The notes: a model not told the origin generated them from the sequence alone. Shown: positions 11,946 to 23,862, counted from the first letter of the stretch. The stretch: 64,000 nucleotides of DNA from Akebia trifoliata (GCA_017979445.1 CM030714.1:13759892-13823891), one strand, 5' to 3'. Numbers and translations: made by a program.

Positions 11946-12033
<88 letters not shown>
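11946..12033. repeat. (TA)n tract, about 88 bp
   Basis: Nearly pure TA dinucleotides, with one AATA break, separate two type A MITEs. Similar tracts at 11697-11725, 12415-12449 and 12831-12845 border the neighbouring elements. Confidence 0.95.
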
Positions 12034-12036
<3 letters not shown>

Positions 12037-12412
12037 AAATGTTCAGCACCCTAAGTTTTACCACACACTTTAACAAACGTTTTTTGTCCTACATGGGTTA
12101 GAAGTTTTGGAATGGGCTGATTTTTGGTGAGGATGATCTCTATGATTAGAAGATCATCCTCCCCAAAAATCAGCCCATTCTGAAATGTTTAGCCCCATGT
12201 TTACACGTTGAAAAATCGTGGACCGTCCATTTTTTGTAAATCAATTTTGATGGGGTTAGAAGTTTTGGAATGAGCTGATTTTTGGTGAGGATGATCTCCT
12301 CACCATAGAGATCATCCTCACCAAAAATCAGCTCATTCCGAAACTTCTAACCCATGTAAGACAAAACGCGTTTGTTAAAGTGTGTGGTAAAACTAAGGGT
12401 GGCGAACGGGAC

Positions 12413-12414
<2 letters not shown>
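12034..12414 (+). mobile_element. Palindromic MITE, type A (complete)
   Basis: The left end is GGGAAATGTTCAGCACCC. The right end finishes GGTGGCGAACGGGACCC, so the two outermost segments differ while the inner 30 bp match. It has the hairpin-spacer-hairpin core and lies in a TA tract. Confidence 0.85.
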
Positions 12415-12449
<35 letters not shown>

Positions 12450-12453
<4 letters not shown>

Positions 12454-12830
12454 CAGGTTCAAAGGACAACCAATTCTACACACATATAGACAACGTGTTT
12501 TGTCTTATATGGGCAAAAATATTTGGAATGGACTGATTTTTTGTGAGGATGATCTCTGTGATGAGGAGATCATCCTTGCCAAAAATCAGCTCATTATGAA
12601 ACTTCTAGACCGTCCAATTTTTGTTGAAAAATTATAGACCGTCCAATTTTTGTAAATCAATTTTGATGAGGTTACAAGTTTTGGAATGGGATGATTTTTT
12701 GCCAGGATGATCCCCTCATCACAGAGATCATCCTCACAAAAAATCAGTCCATTCCAAACATTTTTGCCCATATAAGACAAAACACGTTGTCTATATGTGT
12801 GTAGAAATGGTTGTCCTTTGAACCTGACCC
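12450..12830 (+). mobile_element. Palindromic MITE, type B
   Basis: The terminal repeat GGGTCAGGTTCAAAGGACAA is at the left and its inverse at the right, running on into ACACATATAGACAACGTG. The interior keeps the family core (GGAATGG, TGATTTTTTGTGAGGATGATC) although the ends are unrelated to type A beyond the first bases. Confidence 0.85.
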
Positions 12831-13208
12831 ATATATATATATATAAGGATATGTTAATAACTGTTTATTTGTGTCCTTTTATGTTTTGCTTTTTCACGGA
12901 GAACTCTACTGATGCTTTTGTCTTTTATATTATTAGCATGTGCACTGGCACACAACTTCCTCTAAAGTAAGCATACTTTAGGAAAATGTGATCATCTTAT
13001 ACAAATTGCTTGTCATTAACTTCTAGATGCTTTGGAATTCTTTCTACACCTGGCAGAATATTTGTTCATTAGCTGTTGGATTTGGAAATTATCACTAATA
13101 ATAACATGTTTGCTCGAAGGATATGGTAGCATAGAGTCCCTTTTTTTGGGTTGCACTTCTTTCACTTCAGTATTTTGGTTATAATTGTGATTGGTAAAAC
13201 ATTTGCAG

Positions 13209-13918
13209 CCATTGGACTAATCCTGAAACTATTAATGACCCGGTCCTACTCAAACAAATGGAAGCAACGCTTGTTAATTCTATTAGACTGCTTCAAGAGC
13301 GGAATGTAAATTGTAGTCAATACTCGTTTATATAGGATTTAGATATTACTAGAGAAAACACTGTCGAAAAATATTAGGATGACAAGTGCCCTACCAAATG
13401 AAATCATTATGTTTTATAGAGCATCGGTAATCCCAGAAGTCCTAGGATTGATGCATGAATTAGAGAAGTCCTAGGATCGATGCATGAATTAGAGAAGTGG
13501 AAATTAAGTTATTTTATGGTTAAAAGAACCTAAGAATCTCAATATGTTTTAACTTTCTCCTTAATCATGTGGTCAATATTGGAGGATTTTGATTTCAAAA
13601 AAGAAGACTATGTGGAAGATGTTCTCACTGTCAATGGAGTTGGGTATTTGTAAGGAGAGGAATGGTCATATAGTTGAAAGACAAGTGTATCGCATCATGG
13701 TAGTTTAAAAGAAACTTTCATATGCCACTGGGTTGTCTTTCTTAAGAAGTTCAATGGTGTAAGTTTTGATGACTTTATGTAGTTTTGTTTCCATTACCAA
13801 AGGAGTTATTAACTTACTTTATACATTTTTATCTATTTTGAGCTAAAGAGGTTGCTTTTCTGTAGTTTTTGTGTTCTTGGGTTTCTTTGAAAATTAGTGC
13901 TTGCCCTGTTTCTCTCTT

Positions 13919-13980
<62 letters not shown>

Positions 13981-14468
13981 TCACAAATAAAAAGGAAAAG
14001 AATTAATAGTGAGTCTTGTATTTTGTTGCAGAATCTCTCAACCAAACTTTTTGCTGCTTTACGAATGCTTCGAATTGCTCTTATGAAAGAACTTGGTGGG
14101 GAAGTCGAAGCATTCAAGATATTTCGGTGTGTGCAACTTTTCTCTCGGTATCTTCCACATTTTTTATTCCTGATCCCCTCGATCAATCTAAGTCCTGACA
14201 AGTTCCTCTCTTTTATTCATGGTCGAAGTCTTAATTTGTTTTATGGGAAGATGAGATCATATCGTACTCATAATTCATCATGGCTAGCTTGCATTATAAT
14301 TTTTTATATTGCACTTTTGGAAGATAAGGCTTTGCTTATGATTGTAATTTTGGAAGATAAGTTAATTTCGTGTACAATTCCATGATGCAACCGAGGCATT
14401 CTGTGTAGGAAATCATACTTGGAGCTTTGCTGAAATCAGGTTCTCATTCCATTGATGTTAAACAGAAG
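13209..14468 (+). pseudogene. Captured host-gene exons inside the CACTA element (three exons)
   Basis: Three exon-like blocks have correct borders. 13209-13305 (acceptor TTTGCAG, donor GTAAAT) encodes HWTNPETINDPVLLKQMEA and continues to SIRLLQERN. 14032 to 14130 (or 14125; acceptor TTGTTGCAG) encodes NLSTKLFAALRMLRIALMKE and then LGGEVEAFKIFR. 14409-14468 (acceptor TGTGTAG, donor GTAAAG) encodes EIILGALLKSGSHSIDVKQK. The frames join in phase 0 if exon 2 ends at 14130. The composition is gene-like and unlike the flanking DNA, but I do not recognise the family; leucine-rich helices suggest a helical-repeat protein. A 59-bp TA tract sits in the first intron. It is most likely a transduplicated fragment. 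A resident host gene overgrown by a transposon is the alternative, but the CACTA ends enclose all three blocks. Confidence 0.45.
13921..13979. repeat. (TA)n tract in captured-gene intron
   Basis: About 29 TA units. They produce long Tyr-Ile open frames on both strands that are not genes. Confidence 0.95.
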
Positions 14469-14614
14469 GTAAAGCGCTAGTCCACAGATCCCTTCTATTC
14501 TCCCTTTTGTTTGTTAATTATACTTGGTTATGTTTTTTATCTTCGACTTAAATATTGGTGCATTGATTGTGGATTTTAGTGTGGATAAAGGGGAGCAAGC
14601 TGCAAGGTATTTAT

Positions 14615-14712
14615 ATATATGTGTGTGCACGCTTGTATGTGTGTGTGTGTGTGTGTGTTTGTGCGCGCGTGTGTATGTGTGAGTTGGAGTGTATGTGCAC
14701 GTGCCTGTGCGT
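14615..14712. repeat. TG-rich microsatellite
   Basis: A (TATA)n lead is followed by interrupted (TG)n with GC steps (GTGCGCGCGTG), near the right CACTA end. Confidence 0.85.
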
Positions 14713-15118
14713 GAGTTAGATTCCAGTGACCATTTTATTATGTATGAGTTGGATTTTGTGAGAATTTGTATCACAATCTGGTAATAGTAGTAACACAATG
14801 AACTCTAGTACAGAGGGCATTTGAATCATCAATTTCAAAACATAGGGGTATCTCTAATATTCAGTAATACATGAGGGGGCTGGTGTAAAATTAATTTTTT
14901 TTTTCAAAAGCATTTATAGCGACGGCCAATAGTGACTGTCGCTATAAGTCCCGTACCTCGTCGTTGAATGTTTTGCGACGGTATATTGTCCCTATAGCGA
15001 CAGTCACGACCATCGCTATAGCCCTATTTTACTGTAGTGTATGTTCATTAATTTTTCACTAAAATATATATTGCTTCCAAGAATCAAACCAAACCAGCCT
15101 TGGTTCGATTTCGTTTGC

Positions 15119-15480
15119 ACACTAAAAAAAATGTGACCTTTAACGATAGATATTAGAACTGTAGCTAAAAGTCCACAAAAGCGACAAAAATACTCTCCAT
15201 CGTTAAAAATTAACAAATTTGACAATTGTTAGTGACGGTCTTTGTTTTTTGTCACCAAAGTTTATTTAATAGTGATGGTTTATTTATTTTTGATGATATA
15301 AAATAGTTTAACGACAATTATGTCTATCTATAAATATACCTATTAGCTATTAGTGATGATTTTGTTAACTGTCATTACAATTTTTTATTTTTTTTAATAT
15401 TTGAAAAAAATCTATTAGTGACACTTATTTTTATCTGTCACTATAAATATAAATTTTTTTTTTTTATTTTTAATATTAAA
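15119..15480 (+). mobile_element. Second CACTA-like terminus (fragment)
   Basis: It begins CACTAAAAAAAATGTGACC and carries several TTAGTGACGGT / TTAGTGATGA repeats spaced every 40-90 bp, a subterminal pattern like that of CACTA elements. No opposite end was found. Confidence 0.35.
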
Positions 15481-15665
15481 ATTTATTTATTAAATATTTT
15501 TAATTTAAATAATATATTTTTAATTGACTCATTTGAGTTAAGTTGAAATTTATTGACCTAACTTGAATCGATTCGGCTTGCCTCAAGACGGTTGAGATGC
15601 ATGACATAATGCATCCATTCTAAATTAATTTTTTGCTTAGAATCTCAAGAAAAAACAGTTATCTC

Positions 15666-16006
15666 TAGGGGTGCAACTTAATTCGGTTCAAACCGAGGAC
15701 CGAACCAAACCGTAGAATTTGGATTAGTTTGGTTCGGTTAAGAATTATATCGGTTCGGTTTCGGGTCTTAAAAATGAAGAATCGATGAATTCAGTTCGGT
15801 TCTCGATTCAGATAGTATAAAAAGCGAACAAACCCAAAAACAGAATAAATATTTATTTAAAAATAAATTTTATATTTGATTTTTTATTTATACAAAACCT
15901 AAACCCATTCGTTCCTTCGGTTCCCTTCCATCTATTCTCTCTATCTCGTCTCTTGCTGCGAGCGTGCGACTACGGGCTCAACTCCGATGGCCGGTGGTAG
16001 CGGCAT

Positions 16007-16038
<32 letters not shown>

Positions 16039-16584
16039 TGCAATCGTATGCGACAACGCGACTGTGCAACTGTGTGGGCGTGCGATTGTGGGCTGCATCT
16101 CAACTTCGACGATCGGGGTCTCAACTCTCTCTCTCTTTTATTATTTGCAGAAATGATTAACTTGTATGGCGTGCGGCTGCGGCCTGCATCTCAAATCTGG
16201 TGGCCGGGGTTAGGGAGTCGTATTTTTTTATGGGTTTTTATGTTAATGTGACCTGGGTTAAGGTTTGGAAGAATGCATTTTAATTAATATATTTTTGTGA
16301 ATAATTTTGCATTTTGAAATTCTTTTTTAGTCATTTTAGGGTTTCAAAGGAAAGTTAATTATTATAATTCTCTGATAATTGTTATGGTTAGATTTTGAGG
16401 TTTTTTTTTTTGTTTTCAATCCATGGAACCGAACCAAATCAACCCGAATTAAGGTCGGTTTGGGTTGGTTCGGTTCTAGATTAATTCAGTTTGGTTTTGG
16501 TTCTCATATAATAAAATCGACTTTGATCGGTTCAATTCGGATTTTGCTCTAACCCGAACCAACCCGAACCAAGTTGCACCCCTA
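15666..16584. mobile_element. hAT-type non-autonomous element, 919 bp
   Basis: The terminal repeats are TAGGGGTGCAACTT and its inverse. A perfect 8-bp duplication GTTATCTC is present at 15658-15665 and 16585-16592. The subterminal regions are packed with GGTTCGGTT / AACCGAACC motifs. The middle contains a (CT)n tract (16013-16037) and an ORF (15964-16251) of low-complexity Leu/Ser that I do not accept as a gene. Confidence 0.88.
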
Positions 16585-16594
16585 GTTATCTCTA

Positions 16595-16715
16595 TTTTAG
16601 ATGGATTTTATTGCCACACCAACGTTTGCTAACGCCACCCCTATTCACACTAGGAATTAGTACACATCTTGGGGTAGTGTTAGCAAACGTTGATGTGGTA
16701 ATAGCAGTTCTAAAA
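16595..16715. repeat. Foldback element
   Basis: Arms near 16610-16641 and 16671-16702 (CCAACGTTTGCTAACGCCAC and its inverse) match over about 32 bp with few differences. The outer ends TTTTAGA / TCTAAAA also pair. It abuts the right duplication of the 15666-16584 hAT element. Confidence 0.7.
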
Positions 16716-16761
16716 GATTTTCCCATGTTTCAGTCTCTTTATATGGTGAAGTTGTTATCAC

Positions 16762-17863
16762 CATGGTTTTTAAACTCGGAATTTGGTCTCGTCTCGTTCA
16801 CCTTGGATACCGAGTTGACTCGGACGATACGTCTCGTCTCGTTGAGTCGTCTCGTTCAACATTGAAATAATGGTTTTTAATCATTTAAAAAATCTAAAAA
16901 AATCTGAAAAAATCAGGAAAAATTCATAATTGATTCCTATTAAAAAATGAACCCCTAAAAAAAAATATAAAATTAAAATATGGGAAAAAATAACTTATCT
17001 TTTTCATATTAACACACCCATAGTTATCCCTTCTCAAGTTTTGAATGTTAAATTTGAAAAATGCTTCATCTTTTCCTATGTTGTGTTTGCATTGTGTTTG
17101 GAGTCGTGCTAGAGTGACCTCAAGATTGAATCTCATATCACAAATCTTGACATGAAAGTGGATAGGAGTCATAGATGCTTTTTTATTTATTTATCTATGA
17201 CACTTTTATGACTAGATGTGTTAATGTGAGGTCCAAGCTTGAGGTCACTTCAGCATTATTATTGTTTTTAAAATCAGAAAAATGGTGGTCCAATTGGATT
17301 CTCCTACCGGATTTCAATAAAACGGATCCACAATCCACATCTATTATTGGATTTGGATATGATTTACCCATAAACCAATCCAATATGATTTTTGGTTTAG
17401 ATTTCTTATTGAATCGGAAGTCATTCTGCTAAGATTGCCAATGGATTGGATCAAACCCAACCCATCAAGGGCAAAAAGATTAAGGATACTGGTCCTTTAG
17501 ATATTTATCAAAAAATAGATTTGATCCAAAACTGAACCAGTTATAATTTTCCATCCGTATCCATTTGCACCTAAATATAAATTTTACATTTAGTTTTGAA
17601 AATCTAAATTCAGTTAACTCGGACGAGATTTTGAAAATCTCGTTCGAGTCAACTCGTTTTTCTCGCGAGTTAATGAAAAAACTATAATGTCTCGGATATC
17701 TTGTTCCTCTCGTACGAGTTTTGCGAAAATATCGTCTGAGATGACTCGCATAACTCACGATACGCAGTCGTCTCATGACTCATTGTGAGTTGGTCTCGTT
17801 AGACTGTGATACCAAGTTAACTCGGGCGATACGTCTCGGTCTCGGACGAGTTTAAAAACCATG
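16762..17863 (+). mobile_element. hAT-type element, CATGGTTTTTAAA family, 1102 bp
   Basis: The ends are CATGGTTTTTAAA and its inverse. A perfect 8-bp duplication GTTATCAC lies at 16754-16761 and 17864-17871. The subterminal DNA is dense in CGAGACG/CTCGTC motifs. No transposase ORF is present. Confidence 0.88.
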
Positions 17864-18009
17864 GTTATCACTCACGAAGATGCACTCTCACCTCCAACTC
17901 CGTTTAAACTTAATTTATCTCTTTTTGTCTCTCTCATCGATCGAGAACCAAATTAACAAAAACCTTGGAACGATGCTTGGCGAAAACCTTGGAACGATTC
18001 TCTACTAGT

Positions 18010-19030
18010 CATGGTTTTTAAAGTCGTCCGAGACCGAGACGTATCGTTCGAGTTAACTCGGTATCGCAGCCTAATGATATCAACTCATAATGAGTCATGA
18101 GACAACCGCGTATCGTGAGATATGCGAGTCGTCTCGGACAATATTTTGGCAAAACTCGTCCGAGACGAACGAGATATCCGAGACATTACAAATTTTACAT
18201 TAACTCGCGAGACAAACGAGTTGTATCGGACGAGATTTTCAAAATCTCGTCCGAGTTAACCGAGACAACCGAGTTTTGCGAAAAAAAAAGTTACAAATGA
18301 AAATTTCTATTTTATGTTTAAGTGATATTATTACTTTCTTGTGATAAATACTTAAATGTATTTTTGATAATTTGTTTTATTTTTTTCTTTAGAAGCTTTT
18401 TGATGAAAATTTCATTAGAAATTTATACTAATCTTTAGGAAACATGTGTTTTATTTAATGGGTAGCGTTCAATGGCTAACTTTTTTGGAATGGGCTGATT
18501 TTTTGTGAGGATGATCTCCTCACCGTAGAGATCATCCTCACCAAAAATCAGCCCATTCCAAAACTTCTAATCCATGTTTACAAGTTGAAAAATCGTGGAC
18601 CGTCCATTTTTTGTAAACTATTTTTTATGGGGTTAGAAGTTTTGGAATGGGCTGATTTTTGGTGATGATGATCTCCTCACCGTAGAGATCATCCTCACCA
18701 AAAATCAGCCCATTCCAAAACTTTTAACTCATGTTTTGAAAAATGTTTTGCCAAAAAAGTTAGCCATTGAACGGACCCTTATTTAATTACCTTGAATTTG
18801 ATTGATAGGTATATTATGAATTTTTTTTTAATTTTATATTTTTTGGGGGGTTCATTTTTTAATAGGAATCAATTCTGAATTTTTTCTGAATTTTTCAGAT
18901 TTTTTCAGATTTTTTAAATGGTTAAAAACCATTGTTTCAATGTTGAACGAGATGACTCGACGAGACGAGACGTATCGTCCGGTATCAGAGGTGAACGAGA
19001 CGAGACCAAATACCGAGTTTAAAAACCATG
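18010..19030 (-). mobile_element. hAT-type element, same family, opposite orientation
   Basis: It has the same CATGGTTTTTAAA ends with the duplication CTACTAGT at 18002-18009 and 19031-19038. Its internal order is reversed relative to 16762-17863, which lies only 146 bp away. A type D palindromic MITE (18460-18778) is nested in it. Confidence 0.88.
18460..18778 (+). mobile_element. Palindromic MITE, type D, copy in unit 1
   Basis: The ends are GGGTAGCGTTCAATGGCTAA and GTTAGCCATTGAACGGACCC. A perfect 9-bp duplication TTATTTAAT flanks it (18451-18459 and 18779-18787). Compared with the copy at 19721 it lacks about 20 bp before hairpin 1, and hairpin 1 is inverted. Confidence 0.9.
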
Positions 19031-19720
19031 CTACTAGTGAGCTTTCTTCAATTCTTTCTCCATTAGGTTAGTTTTTGAGGATTAGGTTTATAATATATTA
19101 TTTGTTGTTTTCTTGAAGGTTTTTTTAATCTAAATGTAGTTAATGCAAAATTGTTCCTGTTTTGGAAATGGTTTCTAAGGAAATCAATCTAAATGTACAT
19201 TGTTTAAACCTTAATCAATCTAGATTGATGTTATAGTTCTCTCTCTCTTTCATTTTGATTTCTTAGCTTTTTGTTTTTTTATCATCTTCCATGGATTTCC
19301 AATTAACTATTCTGAACTTCTAACCTGGGATTTGATGTATCGGCCTCTGCATTTTGTATTGGATGAAGTTTTTTTTTAAGTAAGTCTGATTTGATCATTG
19401 TTCTTAGATGGATGAACGAGATATCCGAGACATTACAAATTTTACATTAACTCGTGAGACAAACGAGTTGTATCGGACGAGATTTTCAAAATCTCGTCCG
19501 AGTTAACCGAGACAACCGAGTTTTGCGAAAAAAAAGTTACAAATGAAAATTTCTATTTTATGTTTACAAGCAATAGTTATTGAGTGATATTATTACTTTC
19601 TTGTGATAAATACTTAAATGTATTTTTGATAATTTGTTTTATTTTTTCTTTAGAAGCTTTTTGATGAAAATTTCATTAGAAATTTATACTAATCTTTAGG
19701 AAACATGTGTTTTATTTAAT

Positions 19721-20062
19721 GGGTAGCGTTCAATGGCTAACTTTTTGGCAAAACATGAGTTAGAAGTTTTGGAATGGGCTGATTTTTGGTGAGGATGATC
19801 TCTACGGTGAGGAGATCATCCTCACAAAAAATCAGCCCATTCCAAAACTTCTAACCCATGTTTACAAGTTGAAAAATCGTGGACCGTCCATTTTTTGTAA
19901 ACTATATTTTATGGGGTTATAAGTTTTGGAATAGGCTGATTTTTGGTGATGATGATCTCCTTACCGTAGAGATCATCCTCACCAAATATCAGCCCATTCC
20001 AAAACTTCTAACTCATGTTTTGAAAAATGTTTTGCCAGAAAGTTAGCCATCGAACGGGACCC
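19721..20062 (+). mobile_element. Palindromic MITE, type D, copy in unit 2
   Basis: Same ends and same 9-bp TTATTTAAT flanks as the copy at 18460, with the full left segment GGCAAAACATGAGTTAGAAG. Hairpin 1 has the loop order CTCTACGGTGAGGAG. Confidence 0.9.
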
Positions 20063-20700
20063 TTATTTAATTACCTTGAATTTGATTGATAGGTATATTA
20101 TGAATTTTTTTTTTAATTTTATATTTTTTGGGGGGTTCATTTTTTAATAGGAATCAATTCTGAATTTTTTCTGAATTTTTCAGATTTTTTAAATGGTTAA
20201 AAACCATTGTTTCAATGTTGAACGAGATGACTCGACGAGACGAGACGTATCGTCCGAGTCAACTCGGTATCGGAGGTGAACGAGACGAGACCAAATGCCG
20301 AGTTTAAAAACCATGCTACTAGTAAGCTTTCTTCAATTCTTTCTCCATTAGGTTAGTTTTTGAGGATTAGGTTTATAATATATTATTTGTTGTTTTCTTG
20401 AAGGTTTTTTTAATCTAAATGTAGTTAATGCAAAATTGTTCCTGTTTTGGAAATGGTTTCTAAGGAAATCAATCTAAATGTACATTGTTTAAACCTTAAT
20501 CAATCTAGATTGTGTTATAGTTCTCTCTCTCTTTCATTTTGATTTCTTAGCTTTTGTTTTTTTATCATCTTCCATGGATTTCCAATTCACTATTCTGAAC
20601 TTCTAACCTGGGATTTGACGTATCGGCCTCTGCATTTTGTAGTGGATGAAGTTTTTTTTTAAGTAAGTCTGATTTGATCATTGTTCTTAGATGGATGAAC

Positions 20701-23396
20701 TAGAGAGGATTTGAATTGTTATGTATGTCTGGTTTAAGAAAATTATTTTTTTTTAATGCTAAGAGTTTGTGTTTTTCTCAGTCTCTGTTTTGAAACTCAA
20801 GAAGTTATTCGACTCTAATAATAAGAAAACATGATGTATGTTCCATTGAAACCAATCCAGATTACGTGGTGAATTTTTTTCGGATTAGGAATCTGAAATT
20901 CTTTTAAGTCTAATCCATGGAGATGAGTTGTTAGTTTAGTTCATCCTCAAAACAAAAGGAAAGAAGGAAATCTGGTTATTTTGAAATTTCTATTCCTACC
21001 CACTGTTGGCTTAAAGTTTGCTCAAAATGTCTATTATAAAGGATGCCTTTCATTTCATCCTCAAGAAAAGAAAACAAAAGAAAAAAAGGAAAAAAAGAAG
21101 AGCAGATGACACCCTAAGAGGCCCCAATTGGTTCCAGTTGACATGATCTCCTATTGAATTTTTTCTTAATTTCTTTGAATTTATTCGTTTTGTTATTGTC
21201 TTTTTCTAGTCTTTATTACTCATCGATCTCAATATTATGTCTTTGTCTTTGTCCTATGAATGTGGTTGTAATGTTACTGACAAGCAAAAGTGCTTATTGT
21301 TGCCTAATCAATTTTTTATATTAACTTTAGTTGTTGTATATTCATCACATATACTAAATTTTCTATAAAAGTAGTCCAGCTTATAAATAGAATTGAGAAC
21401 AAATTTTCTTTGATCACTGTTTATTGCTGCAAATAGTCATGGTGGTTTAATTTTTTATGGCTGAGTTCATTAATAAACATATAATTTCATGTTGGATCCA
21501 ATTAGTTATGTTAATTTCTAATATGATTTAATCTAAAAAAGGTGGATGTTTAGCGTTTGAATTCTAGGTATGCATGTCATTTATCATTGGATTTTCACTT
21601 TGTTGTAGCATGGATCTTATTTTCTGAAAAAATCACCGTCTTATGTATGGTTAAGGATTTAGGATTTAGCTCCCTAAGCAGTGAAGCCCAATATTTTGTC
21701 AAGGAGTAAGAGTATAAACTAGCATAATATCATCATCATCAAAATCCTTATTCCCCGAAATTTGTGATCGGCTGAACATATCCTATTCCCTCATTTAATT
21801 CTTTCTAAACCCATAGGGTGCTCATATACATAGTGAAAAAGTTTTCTCATTTTTAGAAAAAGTAGATTTACTCAGATTTTTTCATCATTTGAGTAAGTAT
21901 GATCTCCCAATTATGCCCTTCTATTTAAGTTCTTGTCACCTCTTATTTTCTTGAGACATTCAATCGATTTCACATGGAATCTAGACTTTCACACACCACT
22001 TTACCACAATCAAAATGTTTTACACAAAAAATTAACTGAAATTGCATGCTAACCAGCTCAACACGGGTGTCACAATGACTTAGATCACTTACCTAACCGA
22101 TCATCCAAAATGAAGAACACAACGATCCACTATTTCAACTATATTCATAATAGTAACCACGGTAATGAATTAACCTATGAATCCATGAATATTTCATTAA
22201 GTATTCACAAGTGGGTTCGTGATCAAACAATGGTTAGTGCCCTACACATTGCAAAGAGTTGACTCATAGAAGAGGTGACATACCACCAACACAACCTACG
22301 GTAAAGTTGTCGTCCCTGCCTAAAAAACCTGAAAAGTTATCCCCACAATGGGTTAATTAATGAGTATTGATATAGCCCAAAAATTTTGATTCAGAGTATT
22401 AGAAAACCCCAAAACCTGGTTGATCATGAGCTTAATAATGTTTCTAAAAGACTAACAAGGGGACCTTAGCAAACAACTAAAAAAAACTCAAACCTGTTCT
22501 ACCTTTTTGTGTTATTGTGAAGAATATATGTGCTGGCATATAAATCAGTAACGTGCCCATCTAATACGAAGGGCGAGGCTAGTTGAGTTTAGGGCTCAAC
22601 AAGATTAAAAATACGCATATAAGTGTGCTCAACTTGCGATTTGTCTTGAACCACTCTGAGTTAAAAGTGTTCTCAGTTGTGAATTTATGCCAAAGATCAT
22701 GAAATCTATATCATCAACAACCATGATTACTCCCTTTATACACATCAACTGCAAATAACTTTAGTAGGTAAGCGATCTAAGTCATTGTGACAAGCACTAA
22801 GGACTTATGGCATACTATAATGGGCTGCTACCCATGTTGCAGAAACTGTTGTTGCTACACTTAAAAGACAAAACTATATTTGTATGCTTGGGTTTATTCG
22901 GTGGGATTCTAGGGAGCCACCAAGCTGATTTAACAAGCCCAGACAAGCGTTTCCAGCATAGTGTTGGAAATTTTTACGCCTTAGGTTTCATGCACAATTA
23001 TTTCCCTAACTTCAGGAGAAGAAATGAGTGATTTAGGCAAACACCATAGACCTAAAACACCTTTCATTAATTTCATTGGTTCAGTTGGATCTATAGGCTC
23101 TGTATGATACAACTTATCCAATGTGATTTTTGCGTTTTTACATTAAAAAAAAGTAATTGTGGTTGCTTGATTGGAAAATCAAGTTTGCTTTTTGCAATTT
23201 TTCATTTAAAAAAATGCGGTTTTCACAAGTTGTTTTGACCCGCTTTTACATGTGCATTTGCGGAGCTTCAACAATCACTGCGAAAATGGCTTTGTGCATT
23301 TACCATTGTGCCCCTTAACATTTGACTAATTTACATGAGTTGTCCCAATTAAAAAAAAACCTATTAGAGTCTCTTCTCTATTGTTAACCAAATCAG
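20701..23396. other. Intergenic, no gene supported
   Basis: AT-rich. One interspersed-repeat copy lies at 21728-21820 (ATCATCATCATC lead, TTATTCCCCGAAATTTGTG). A stretch rich in AAAAG lies near 21060. Isolated open frames such as 22807-23031 show no recognisable domain. Confidence 0.4.
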
Positions 23397-23862
23397 AAAC
23401 CGCGACCTCCATTAACGTTGAACCAAGGTCTCCATTGATTCTCTGATCGACACAAGAAGGTCTGTTATTGCTTAACCAAAACAGAAGCCGCGAACTCCAT
23501 TAACTCTAAACCAAGGTTAGACTCCATTGATTCTCTGATCGACACTAGAAGGTAAGTTCCGATCGTCTTCTCCATTATATATCGACCTCCATTGTTCGAT
23601 TTTTCCTTTTCGCCATTTTCTCTATTTCTTCTATGTCTCCGTTTGATCAAACCAGTTCGTCGATCAACATTTTCTTCTTTGATTCTACCTCAAATCTGTC
23701 AAAAATACCCATTTCATGTAGAGATGAAACATGTAAACCCATTGCCACCATTTGTAGAGATGAAACTATGAAAACCCTTTGTAGAAATCTGATTGTACAA
23801 CGAACCCATGAAAATCACGAATCTGATCATATGAAAACCTAGATTTGTTTAAGGTCATTATA

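Larger units (their letters stand above)
8486..15039. mobile_element. CACTA (En/Spm-type) transposon, non-autonomous, 6.55 kb
   Basis: The left end is CACTACAGGAAAATTGAG; the right end, reverse complemented, is CACTACAGTAAAATAGGG. A 3-bp TAT target duplication flanks both ends (8483-8485 and 15040-15042). Both subterminal regions are full of short GCGACGG / CCGTCG / TATAGCGAC repeats, typical of this superfamily. No TNPD/TNPA transposase is recognisable. The interior carries a CT-rich minisatellite, nested palindromic MITEs (11317-12830), a long TA tract and captured exons (13209-14468). The match of ends, subterminal repeats and duplication makes the call strong. Confidence 0.88.
18171..20700. 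repeat. Tandem direct duplication, 1247 + 1283 bp
   Basis: Unit 1 (18171-19417) and unit 2 (19418-20700) are near-identical. Each holds the right part of the hAT element, its nested MITE and about 390 bp of flanking DNA including CTACTAGT and TTCTTCAATTCTTTCTCC. The junction shares GAAC with both outer breakpoints (18167-18170, 19414-19417, 20697-20700). Confidence 0.9.

Noticed and set aside
13833..14385. Long open frames with poly(Tyr-Ile) on both strands
   Set aside because: They are created by the (TA)n tract at 13921-13979 and do not follow the splice-supported exons.
14514..14798. Minus-strand ORF rich in Thr-His
   Set aside because: It is the translation of a TG/CA microsatellite with no domain.
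22807..23031. 74-residue ORF MAYYNGLLPMLQK...
   Set aside because: Isolated, no recognisable domain, no splice context; length expected by chance in this much sequence.
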